Made by a program: the position numbers and the translations under genes. Below the pieces are notes generated by a model. That model saw nothing but the letters and a program-made list of their open reading frames with translations. It had not been told where the DNA came from and did no database searches. A stretch of 39,360 bases of DNA from an uncultured Prevotellaceae bacterium. Its GTDB lineage: Bacteria > Bacteroidota > Bacteroidia > Bacteroidales > Bacteroidaceae. This document shows, one piece after another, positions 24,581 through 31,992 of this stretch (its first letter is position 1; each line of letters begins with the position of its first letter). Where the stretch lies: contig CAMVKN010000033.1 of NCBI GenBank assembly GCA_947168045.1, positions 1-39,360 of the forward strand, read 5' to 3'.

Positions 24581-26047
24581 ATGGCAGCAGAACAGAAAGA
24601 TTTCGTGGTGGCAATCGAGCTTGGGTCATCCAAGGTGGTAGGCATTGCCGGTCAGAAGAAGCCCGATGGCAGCATCTCGGTACTTACCATGGTGAAGGAG
24701 GACGCCTCGTCGTTCATCCGCAAGGGCGTGGTTTACAACATTGACAAGACGGCACAGTGCTTGACGAACATGCTGAAGAAGATGGAGATGCAGCTTCAGG
24801 CCCGCATCCTTCAGGTCTTCGTCGGCGTGGGCGGACAGTCGCTGCGCTCAGCGCGCAACAGCATCGTGCGCGACCTCAGCGGTCTGGGACAGGACGGCGC
24901 CGCCATCATCACACAGGAGATGGTGGTGGAACTCATGGACGAGAACCGTGCCCTGGAATATCCTGAACAGAAGATACTGGATGTGGCCGAGCAGGAATAC
25001 CGCGTCGACTCGCAGTTGCAGATTGACCCGGTGGGCATCCGTGCCTCGCGCATAGAGGGCAACTTCCTCAACATCCTCGTGCGCAAGTCGTTCTTCCAGA
25101 ATCTCAACCGCTGCTTTGAGCAAGCTAATATTCCTGTGGCTGAGCTGCTCCTCGCCCCCCTGGCGCTGGCCAACGCCGTGCTCACCGAGGGTGAGAAGCG
25201 CTCAGGCTGCATGCTGGTCGACATCGGCGCCGACACCACAACCGTCAGCGTGTTCTGGAAAAACGTGCTGCGCCACCTGGCCGTCATACCTCTGGGCTCG
25301 AACAATGTGACCAAGGACATCGCATCGCTGCAGATGGAGGATAGCGAAGCCGAACAGATGAAGCTGAAGTATGGCTCAGCCTATACCGAGAACTCGGAGA
25401 TTGATCCCACGCTGAAGTACAGCGTCAACCCCGAGCGCCAGGTGGAGAGCCAGCGCTTCATACAGATAGTGGAGGCGCGTATGCAGGAAATCATCGAGAA
25501 CGTGAGCTACCAGATTCCGACGGAGTACAGTGACAAACTCCTCGGGGGCATCATCATCACTGGTGGTGGCTCGAACATGAAGAACATCGAGAAGGCTTTC
25601 TCCGTCTATACCCGCATTGACAAGGTGCGTGTAGCCAAGTTCGTTACCACCACCATCAACAGCAGCAACGATCAGCTGAAGGCTCGCAACGGCATGTATA
25701 ACACCGTGCTGGGACTGCTGTTGAAGGGTGACCGCAACTGTGCTGGCAACAACGTGAAGTCTGACGACCTGTTCAACAATGATAACGATGAAAACGGACC
25801 GGTGGTACCTGAGCGTAAGCCGCGTCAGGCCCATGAGGTGCCCACAGGCCATATCCGCACCCCGCAGGAGGAGGAACAGGCTGCCGAAGAGGCAAGGCGC
25901 CTAAAGGAGCAGAAGGATGCCGAGGAGCGCGCTGAACGCGAGAAGGCCGAGGCTGAGGAGCGCCAGCGCAAGAAGGAGAACAGTCGCTGGAACCGCTTTA
26001 AGCGTACCATCAAGAAGTTCGGCTCAGACATCATGGCTGACGAGTGA
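24581..26047 (+). CDS. ftsA: Cell-division protein FtsA
   Basis: A 488-residue actin-like ATPase that anchors FtsZ to the membrane. Actin-fold motifs are VAIELGSSKVVGIAG (phosphate 1), LVDIGADTTTVSVF (phosphate 2) and IIITGGGSNMKNIEKAF (adenosine). It is longer than E. coli FtsA because of a C-terminal extension from about residue 420. That extension is a highly charged Glu/Arg/Lys helix, probably a coiled coil, ending in a basic amphipathic segment (RWNRFKRTIKKFGSDIM) likely to bind the membrane. Confidence 0.96.
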   Translation: MAAEQKDFVVAIELGSSKVVGIAGQKKPDGSISVLTMVKEDASSFIRKGVVYNIDKTAQCLTNMLKKMEMQLQARILQVFVGVGGQSLRSARNSIVRDLSGLGQDGAAIITQEMVVELMDENRALEYPEQKILDVAEQEYRVDSQLQIDPVGIRASRIEGNFLNILVRKSFFQNLNRCFEQANIPVAELLLAPLALANAVLTEGEKRSGCMLVDIGADTTTVSVFWKNVLRHLAVIPLGSNNVTKDIASLQMEDSEAEQMKLKYGSAYTENSEIDPTLKYSVNPERQVESQRFIQIVEARMQEIIENVSYQIPTEYSDKLLGGIIITGGGSNMKNIEKAFSVYTRIDKVRVAKFVTTTINSSNDQLKARNGMYNTVLGLLLKGDRNCAGNNVKSDDLFNNDNDENGPVVPERKPRQAHEVPTGHIRTPQEEEQAAEEARRLKEQKDAEERAEREKAEAEERQRKKENSRWNRFKRTIKKFGSDIMADE

Positions 26048-26105
26048 TGACCTTACACATCATAGGGAAGAGAATGTGAAACCTGAATTTAACAACAGAT
26101 AAGCG

Positions 26106-27428
26106 ATGGAGAACAACGAAATATTAGACTTCGGCGTGCCCGAAGAGAAGCACAGCATCATCAAGGTCATCGGCGTGGGCGGCGGTGGCGGCAACGCTGT
26201 CAACCACATGTATCGTGAAGGCATACACGATGTGACCTTCGTAGTGTGTAACACTGACAACCAGGCGCTCAACGACTCGCCGGTGCCAGTGAAACTGCAG
26301 TTAGGCAGCGAGGGTCTTGGCGCAGGCAACCGTCCTGAGAGGGCGCGCGCCGCTGCAGAGGAGAGTCTCAACGACATCAAGCACATGCTCGACGACGGCA
26401 CACGCATGGCCTTCATCACCGCAGGCATGGGTGGTGGCACCGGCACGGGTGCGGCACCTGTCATTGCCAAGGTGAGCAAGGAGATGGGCATCCTCACCGT
26501 GGGCATCGTCACCATCCCCTTCCGCTTTGAGGGTAACAAGAAGATTGACCAGGCCCTCGACGGCGTGGAGGAGATGCACAAACACGTCGATGCACTGCTC
26601 GTCATCAACAACGAGCGACTGCGCGAGATATACCCTGACCTCAGCTTCCTCGATGCCTTTGGCAAGGCTGACGACACGCTCAGCGTCGCTGCCAAGTCGA
26701 TAGCTGAGATCATCACCCTGCATGGCACCATGAACCTCGACTTCAACGATGTGAAGACCGTGCTGCAGGACGGTGGCGTCGCCATCATGTCAACGGGCTA
26801 CGGCGAGGGCGAGGAGCGTGTGAAGAAGGCTATCGATGATGCCCTCAACTCGCCCTTGCTCAACGACAATGACATCTTCAACTCGAAGAAGATTCTGCTG
26901 AACATCTCCTTCTCGCACCAGAAGGACTCCAAGGACAACTTCATGATGGAGGAGATGAACTACGTGCACGAGTTCATGGACAAGTTCGGCGACTTTGAAA
27001 TCAAGTGGGGTGTGGCCATCGACCCCGACCTGGGCAAGAAGGTGAAGGTCACCATCCTTGCCACGGGCTTCGGCATGCAGAATGTGGACGGCATGGAGGA
27101 GCGCATGCTCAAGCAGCAGACGCGCGAGGAGGCTAACCGCGTAGCCGAGGAGCAGGAGAAGATAGCCAAGCGCGACGAGCGCCGTGGCCACTATTATGGT
27201 ATGAGCTCTGCCAAGACGACCTACAAACGGCGTCCCAACATCTATATCTTCAGTGCCGACGACCTCGACAACGACGATGTCATCTCATCGGTTGAGCAGA
27301 CACCCACCTACAACCGCAGCCGCGAGGTGCTCAGCAGCATCGGCAGCCAGAACAACCAGCCCACGGCTCCGGCCACACCGCAGCCTGACCAGCAGGACAC
27401 AGCGCAGGGGGTCATCAGCTTCATCTGA
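26106..27428 (+). CDS. ftsZ: Cell-division protein FtsZ
   Basis: A 440-residue tubulin-like GTPase that forms the division ring. The GTP-binding motif GMGGGTGTGAAPV is present, together with VIGVGGGGGNAVNHM near the N-terminus and the T7-loop region NLDFNDVKTVL. After the core domain (about residue 330) comes a charged linker and a C-terminal tail ending QGVISFI, which does not resemble the FtsZ tail peptide of E. coli (DIPAFLR type). It is the last gene of the dcw run and is followed by strong hairpins. Confidence 0.97.
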   Translation: MENNEILDFGVPEEKHSIIKVIGVGGGGGNAVNHMYREGIHDVTFVVCNTDNQALNDSPVPVKLQLGSEGLGAGNRPERARAAAEESLNDIKHMLDDGTRMAFITAGMGGGTGTGAAPVIAKVSKEMGILTVGIVTIPFRFEGNKKIDQALDGVEEMHKHVDALLVINNERLREIYPDLSFLDAFGKADDTLSVAAKSIAEIITLHGTMNLDFNDVKTVLQDGGVAIMSTGYGEGEERVKKAIDDALNSPLLNDNDIFNSKKILLNISFSHQKDSKDNFMMEEMNYVHEFMDKFGDFEIKWGVAIDPDLGKKVKVTILATGFGMQNVDGMEERMLKQQTREEANRVAEEQEKIAKRDERRGHYYGMSSAKTTYKRRPNIYIFSADDLDNDDVISSVEQTPTYNRSREVLSSIGSQNNQPTAPATPQPDQQDTAQGVISFI

Positions 27429-27431
27429 GCT

Positions 27432-27515
27432 GTTGCCCATCTGCGGCAACTGCCCAAACATGTACACGGCCTTGGCCATTTGCTCCCCTCGGGACGCATG
27501 CGGCCAAGGCCGTGT
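27432..27515 (+). terminator. Hairpins after ftsZ, probable end of dcw transcription
   Basis: A small hairpin GTTGCC/GGCAAC (27432-27450) is followed by a perfect 14-bp inverted repeat, ACACGGCCTTGGCC (27464-27477) and GGCCAAGGCCGTGT (27502-27515), with a 24-base loop. No T-tract follows, so it may act as an RNA-stabilising or Rho-assisted end rather than a classical intrinsic terminator. Confidence 0.55.
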
Positions 27516-27596
27516 CGCGTCTGATGCCGAAAGTGAGTATATGAATGACTGGAATGTTGCCTTTTTGGTCACTTTTTCATAAAAAAAGTAAAATAA

Positions 27597-27629
27597 GTTG
27601 GTGGTCTGAATATTTTTTGCTATCTTAGC
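27597..27629 (+). promoter_or_regulatory. Promoter of the mannose-1-phosphate guanylyltransferase gene
   Basis: GTTG (27597-27600), 20-base spacer, then TATCTTAGC (27621-27629), near the TTTG/TAnnTTTGC consensus. The leader is about 20 bases. Confidence 0.55.
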
Positions 27630-27653
27630 CACGTCTAATAACAAGCTAATCTA

Positions 27654-28751
27654 ATGATATCGGAAAAACTCAGCAACAATTATTGCGTAATCCTGGCAGG
27701 AGGTCATGGGCGTCGCCTATGGCCCAGCAGCCGAAAGGAGTGTCCTAAGCAGTTTGTCGACTTCTTCGGGACGGGGCGCACTTTGCTACAGTCTACCTAC
27801 GACCGTCTGGCTCGCATCATCCCGGCAGAGAATATTTTTGTCACCACCCGTCGGCGTTACGTCAACCTGACGCGCCAGCAGCTGCCCGAGCTGCCTGAGG
27901 AGAACATCCTGGCCGAGCCAGTGAACCGGAACACTGCGCCATCAGTAGCGTGGGCCGGTGTGCGCATCCATCGGCTGTGCCACGATGCCCGCATCATCGT
28001 CGTGCCGTCAGACCAGTGTATCCTCGACGAGGAACGCTTCTGCGAGAGCGTGTTGCAGGGACTCGACTTCGTAGCCACCAACGACATCATTCTCACCATG
28101 GGCATCAGTCCGTCGCGGCCTGAGCCGGGCTACGGCTATATACAGATGGGTGAGCCCACGCTGGCCGATGGCATCAGCACCGTGAAGTCGTTCACAGAGA
28201 AACCTGAGCGCGAGTTTGCCCAGCTGTTCATGGACAGCGGCGAGTTCCTGTGGAACACAGGCATCTTCCTGTCGAATGTGAACTATCTCCGCAACTTCTT
28301 CCTCAGCAACATTCAGGACATCTCCTCACGTCTGGCCCCCGTGAGGGACATGTCCTCAATAGACGAGGAGTTGGCATACGTGCAGCGTCATTTCCCCGCC
28401 TATCCCAACCTGTCAATGGACAAGCTTGCCCTTGAAATGTCGCACAATGCCTATGTCATGCACTGTTCCTTCGGGTGGGCCGACATTGGCACTTGGCACT
28501 CCATCTACGAGTTCCGCCAGCGCAAGGCTGATGACAATGTCATCATCGACTCAGAGGTGCTCATTGAGAACAGCCGCGGCAACATCATCAAGCTGCCCAA
28601 GGGCCACATTGGCGTCATCAACGGCCTCGAAGGCTACATCGTGGCCGAGCAGGGTGACGTGTTGCTCATCTGTAAGAAGGGCGACTCCTCATCGCTCATT
28701 CGCAAGTATGTCAATGAGGTCGGCATTCGCTATGGCGAGGAGTACACATAA
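27654..28751 (+). CDS. manC: Mannose-1-phosphate guanylyltransferase
   Basis: A 365-residue nucleotidyltransferase making GDP-mannose from mannose 1-phosphate and GTP, a precursor for fucose and mannose in surface glycans. The signature is complete: VILAGGHGRRLWPSSRKECP followed by KQF, plus VVPSDQ, SFTEKPE, FLWNTGIF and GWADIGTWHS. It lacks the C-terminal phosphomannose-isomerase domain of the bifunctional form, so it is monofunctional. It appears to be a single-gene unit with its own promoter. Confidence 0.93.
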   Translation: MISEKLSNNYCVILAGGHGRRLWPSSRKECPKQFVDFFGTGRTLLQSTYDRLARIIPAENIFVTTRRRYVNLTRQQLPELPEENILAEPVNRNTAPSVAWAGVRIHRLCHDARIIVVPSDQCILDEERFCESVLQGLDFVATNDIILTMGISPSRPEPGYGYIQMGEPTLADGISTVKSFTEKPEREFAQLFMDSGEFLWNTGIFLSNVNYLRNFFLSNIQDISSRLAPVRDMSSIDEELAYVQRHFPAYPNLSMDKLALEMSHNAYVMHCSFGWADIGTWHSIYEFRQRKADDNVIIDSEVLIENSRGNIIKLPKGHIGVINGLEGYIVAEQGDVLLICKKGDSSSLIRKYVNEVGIRYGEEYT

Positions 28752-28841
28752 GGTTCGTCACGATGCCATATCGTAGCGACATCAGTGTCTGAAAGATGAG
28801 CGCCTAAGTCCACGCTCACGGGACGAGAACTATTGCAAGCG

Positions 28842-28894
28842 AAAGAAAAACACTTTTTTCTTTCGCTTTTCGCTTACTTCTTCGTACCTTTGCA
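28842..28894 (+). promoter_or_regulatory. Promoter with inverted repeat ahead of the ABC exporter
   Basis: GCGAAAGAAAAA and TTTTTTCTTTCGC form an inverted repeat around 28840-28867, followed by a -7 TACCTTTGC (28886-28894). The distance from AAAGAAAAACA to the -7 (40 bases) is identical to that in the birA promoter. The -33 position reads TTCG rather than TTTG. Confidence 0.55.
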
Positions 28895-28911
28895 TCCCGA
28901 AATCAAAGCTC

Positions 28912-30921
28912 ATGAAAGAATTCCTGCAAGTGTTGAGGCGTTTCGTACCGCCTTACAAGAAATACCTGATGGCGTCGATAGGCTTCAACATCCTGTCGGC
29001 ACTGCTCAACATCTTCTCCTTCGCAGCACTCATACCCATCCTGCAAATCCTTTTCCAGACAGGTGATACCGAGGCTGCCACCCAGTGGATGTCGTGGGAC
29101 TGGGGCAACGTGCAGGGCGTGCTGATGAACAACCTCAACTTCTTGGTCAATGGCCTTATTGCCAAATACGGACAGACCACCACGTTGCTCTTCATCGGAC
29201 TGTTCCTGGCCGTCACCACGGCCATGAAGACGGGGGCTTACTTCCTCTCGTCGGCCACCATCATCCCCATCCGCACGGGCGTGGTACGCGACATCCGCAA
29301 CCAGCTCTACCGGAAGATTACGTCGCTGCCCTTAGGCTTCTTCAGCGAGGAGCGCAAGGGCGACATCATCGCGCGCATGAGCGGCGATGTGCAGGAGGTA
29401 GAGTCGAGCATCATGTCGAGTCTTGACATGCTGTTCAAGAACCCCATCCTCATCATCATCTATTTCTCCACACTGCTCTTCGTCAGCTGGCAGCTCACGC
29501 TGTTCACCATTGTCTTCGTGCCCATCTTCGGTTGGTTCATGGGCCTGGTGGGGCGCAAGCTGAAGCGCCGCAGCATGGAGGCACAGGCCCTGTGGAGCGA
29601 CACCATGAGCCAGGTGGAGGAGACGCTCGGCGGTCTGCGCATCATCAAGGCCTTCTGCGCCGAGGAGAAGATGAACGAGCGCTTCGACCGCGTCAACTCG
29701 CATTATCGCGACGACATCATGCGCGTGAACACGCGACAGGCCATGGCTCACCCCATGAGTGAGTTCCTCGGCACGGTGATGATTATCATCGTCCTGTGGT
29801 TCGGTGGCATCCTCGTGCTCAACGGTCACGCCCTTACTGGTCCCGCGTTCATCTATTACATGGTCATCCTCTACAGTATCATCCAGCCACTGAAGGACTT
29901 CTCGAAGGCGGGTTACAACATCCCCAAGGGTCTGGCCTCCATGGAGCGCATCGACAAGATTCTGATGGCTGAAAGCGATATCAAGGAGCCGGAGCATCCG
30001 AAGCACATCAGCTCGTTTGAGCATCAGATAGAGTTCCGCAATGTCTCTTTCCGCTACGGTGAGACATGGGTGCTCAGAGACATCAACCTCGTCATCCCCA
30101 AGGGCAAGACGGTGGCGCTGGTAGGGCAGAGCGGCGGCGGCAAGTCGACACTCGTCGACCTCATACCCCGCTACTACGACGTACAGGAGGGTGAGGTGCT
30201 CATCGACGGCATCAACGTGAAGGACCTGGGTCTGCACGACCTGCGCCAGCTCATCGGCAACGTCAACCAGGAGGCCATCCTGTTCAACGACACGTTCAGG
30301 AACAATATTGCATTTGGAAGCCCCACCCCCGACAGCCCCACCCCCGGCCCCTCCCGCGGGGGGGAGGGGAGGATATACTCTCAAGGCGGAAATGACGCAG
30401 CAGAACTATCTACTCCCCTCTCCATTCGGAGAGGGGTCGGGGGTGAGGCTGCAACGGCAGAACTATCTACTCCCCTCCCCCCCGCGGGAGGGGTCGGGGG
30501 TGGGGCTGTTGAGGCTTCTGCTATCGCTGAGGCAGCCAAGATTGCTAACGCCTACGACTTCATCATGCAGTCGGAACACGGCTTCGACACGAACATCGGC
30601 GACCGTGGCGGGCGTCTCAGCGGCGGTCAGCGCCAGCGCGTCAGCATAGCCCGAGCCATCCTGAAGAACCCACCCATCCTTATCCTTGACGAGGCCACCA
30701 GCGCCCTTGACACTGAGAGCGAGCGCTTGGTGCAGCAGGCCCTGGAGCGACTGATGAAGACGCGCACCACTGTGGCCATCGCCCACCGTCTGTCGACCAT
30801 CAAGAACGCCGACGAGATTTGTGTGCTGCACGAGGGACGCATCGTTGAGCGTGGCACTCACGACGAGCTCATCAACCAGGATGGCTATTACAAGAAGCTC
30901 CACGACATGCAGCAGGTATAA
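28912..30921 (+). CDS. MsbA-like ABC exporter carrying three in-frame repeat insertions
   Basis: A 669-residue half-transporter with a six-helix membrane domain (about residues 1-330) and a C-terminal ATPase. Walker A GQSGGGKST is at 405-413, the Q-loop region (NVNQEAILF) lies just before residue 465, the signature LSGGQ is at 569-573, and Walker B ILDEATSALD includes Asp593 and Glu594. The family exports lipids such as lipid A core, or drugs. Walker A to signature is about 55 residues longer than usual. The extra sequence (about 472-535) is encoded by three copies of the palindromic element, rich in Pro, Gly and Ser. Everything after it, including AKIANAYDFI, is normal, so the protein is probably made and possibly active with a surface loop. 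Confidence 0.92.
   Translation: MKEFLQVLRRFVPPYKKYLMASIGFNILSALLNIFSFAALIPILQILFQTGDTEAATQWMSWDWGNVQGVLMNNLNFLVNGLIAKYGQTTTLLFIGLFLAVTTAMKTGAYFLSSATIIPIRTGVVRDIRNQLYRKITSLPLGFFSEERKGDIIARMSGDVQEVESSIMSSLDMLFKNPILIIIYFSTLLFVSWQLTLFTIVFVPIFGWFMGLVGRKLKRRSMEAQALWSDTMSQVEETLGGLRIIKAFCAEEKMNERFDRVNSHYRDDIMRVNTRQAMAHPMSEFLGTVMIIIVLWFGGILVLNGHALTGPAFIYYMVILYSIIQPLKDFSKAGYNIPKGLASMERIDKILMAESDIKEPEHPKHISSFEHQIEFRNVSFRYGETWVLRDINLVIPKGKTVALVGQSGGGKSTLVDLIPRYYDVQEGEVLIDGINVKDLGLHDLRQLIGNVNQEAILFNDTFRNNIAFGSPTPDSPTPGPSRGGEGRIYSQGGNDAAELSTPLSIRRGVGGEAATAELSTPLPPAGGVGGGAVEASAIAEAAKIANAYDFIMQSEHGFDTNIGDRGGRLSGGQRQRVSIARAILKNPPILILDEATSALDTESERLVQQALERLMKTRTTVAIAHRLSTIKNADEICVLHEGRIVERGTHDELINQDGYYKKLHDMQQV
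30334..30379 (-). repeat. 46-bp palindromic element, ABC exporter copy 1
   Basis: Full-length, reverse orientation: the minus strand begins AGTATATCCTCCCC, and the plus strand begins AGCCCCACCCCCGG. It is preceded at 30318-30333 by a partial duplicate of the same end. Encodes residues 475-490 of the exporter. Confidence 0.9.
30405..30450 (+). repeat. 46-bp palindromic element, ABC exporter copy 2
   Basis: Full-length: begins ACTATCTACTCCCCTC, hairpin CTCTCC / GGAGAG, ends GGGGTCGGGGGTGAGGCT. Encodes residues 498-513 (STPLSIRRGVGGEA). Confidence 0.93.
30462..30507 (+). repeat. 46-bp palindromic element, ABC exporter copy 3
   Basis: Full-length: begins ACTATCTACTCCCCTC, hairpin CTCCCC / GGGAGGGG, ends GGGGTCGGGGGTGGGGCT. 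It starts 57 bases (19 codons) after copy 2 and is read in the same frame, giving STPLPPAGGVGGGA. Confidence 0.93.
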
Positions 30922-30922
30922 T

Positions 30923-31039
30923 CTCCCAGTACTCCCAGCACTCCCAGTATTCTCAGCACTCTCAGCACTCCCAGTAGTCTCAGCACTCCCAGCAGTCCCA
31001 GAACTCTCAGCACTCCCAGCACTCCCAGAAATCCCAAAA
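30923..31039 (+). repeat. 9-bp minisatellite between ABC exporter and yitT
   Basis: Thirteen units of CTCCCAGCA type (variants CTCTCAGCA, GTCCCAGAA). It starts one base after the exporter stop codon and ends 16 bases before the next start. Same unit and same orientation relative to transcription as the array at 10030-10104. Confidence 0.92.
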
Positions 31040-31055
31040 AACTCCCATAAAAACA

Positions 31056-31955
31056 ATGACCACCGAAAGTAAGGCACTCATTTGGTCTGAGTCAAAAGAC
31101 TATGCGATGATTCTCATCGCCATGCTCTCATACTGTATAGGATGGGCCGTGTTCCTCCTGCCCAACAACATCACCACGGGTGGTGTGGCCGGTGTGACGA
31201 GCATTCTCTTCTGGGCCACGGGCATCCCCGTGCAGCTCTCTTATTTCGTCATCAACGCCGTGCTGCTGCTCTTCGCACTCCGCATCTTGGGTCTGCGCTT
31301 CTGTGTGAAGACCATCTTCGCCGTCGTCGTGCTGACCCTGGCCGTAGGCATCGTTTCCGAGAACTACAACGCACACCTGCTGGCTGACCAGCCGTTCATG
31401 GCCGCCATCATCGGTGCCGTGTTCTGCGGCTGCGGCGTAGGGCTTGGCCTGTCGAACAACGGCTCTACGGGTGGCACTGACATCATTGCCGCCATCGTCA
31501 ACAAATATCGTGACATCTCGCTGGGCCGTGTCATCCTCATCTGCGATGTCGTCATCATCACCAGCTCTTACTTCGTGCTGAAGGACTGGGAGAAGGTCAT
31601 CTATGGCTACGTCGTGCTCTACGTCACTGCCTTCTGCATCGACCAGGTGGTAAACAGCATGCGCCGCAGTGTCCAGTTCTTCATCATCAGCGACAAGTAT
31701 CAGGAGATAGGCCAGCGCATCAACAAGGAGCCGCATCGTGGCTGCACCATCATTGATGCCCACGGCTTCTATTCCGGCCGTGAGGTGAAGATGCTGTTTG
31801 TGCTGGCCAAGCGCCGGCAGAGCGATGTCATCTTCCGCATCATCAACGAGGTGGACCCCAAGGCCTTTGTCTCGCAGAGTGCCGTCATCGGTGTCTATGG
31901 CGAAGGCTTCGACCGGTTCAAGGTCAGGCGGCAAAAAGCAAAGGCGACCCAGTAA
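31056..31955 (+). CDS. YitT-family membrane protein
   Basis: A 299-residue protein with five or six membrane helices (about residues 15-205) and a C-terminal soluble DUF2179 domain (about 215-290, with GCTIIDAHGFYSGREVKMLF). Family stretches are LLPNNITTGGVAGV and GLSNNGSTGGTDIIAAIV. The molecular function of the family is not established; transport is often suggested. The final codons and stop lie inside a terminator hairpin. It probably follows the ABC exporter in one transcript, separated by the 9-bp array. Confidence 0.9.
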   Translation: MTTESKALIWSESKDYAMILIAMLSYCIGWAVFLLPNNITTGGVAGVTSILFWATGIPVQLSYFVINAVLLLFALRILGLRFCVKTIFAVVVLTLAVGIVSENYNAHLLADQPFMAAIIGAVFCGCGVGLGLSNNGSTGGTDIIAAIVNKYRDISLGRVILICDVVIITSSYFVLKDWEKVIYGYVVLYVTAFCIDQVVNSMRRSVQFFIISDKYQEIGQRINKEPHRGCTIIDAHGFYSGREVKMLFVLAKRRQSDVIFRIINEVDPKAFVSQSAVIGVYGEGFDRFKVRRQKAKATQ

Positions 31956-31977
31956 CGGGTCGCCTTTGCTTTTTTTT
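31937..31977. terminator. Strong bidirectional intrinsic terminator
   Basis: AGCAAAGGCGACCC (31937-31950) and GGGTCGCCTTTGCT (31957-31970) are perfect arms with a 6-base loop, followed by T's to 31977. On the minus strand the same stem is followed by five T's. It ends both the yitT transcript and the convergent efflux-lpxA operon. The yitT stop codon lies in the loop, so the left arm is coding. Confidence 0.95.
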
Positions 31978-31992
31978 CGTCACTTCGCTGGC

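Noticed and set aside
11440..27428. Absence of murF and ddl from the division cluster as a novelty.
   Set aside because: Lack of murF and ddl from this cluster is, as far as I recall, usual in Bacteroidota, so it supports classification rather than being unusual.
28752..28841. Riboswitch or small RNA in the gap before the ABC exporter.
   Set aside because: No recognisable conserved motif and the stretch is too short and unstructured by eye to support a call.
30311..30540. ABC exporter as a pseudogene because of the repetitive GC-rich insertion.
   Set aside because: The frame is uninterrupted for 669 codons and all ATPase motifs after the insertion are intact, so it is treated as a functional gene with inserted elements.
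10030..31039. The tandem arrays as CRISPR.
   Set aside because: Units are 7-9 bases with no spacers of unique sequence, and no cas genes are present.
31937..31977. yitT stop codon inside the terminator loop as an attenuator.
   Set aside because: The stem is followed by a T-tract on both strands and lies between convergent genes; an ordinary compact bidirectional terminator explains it.
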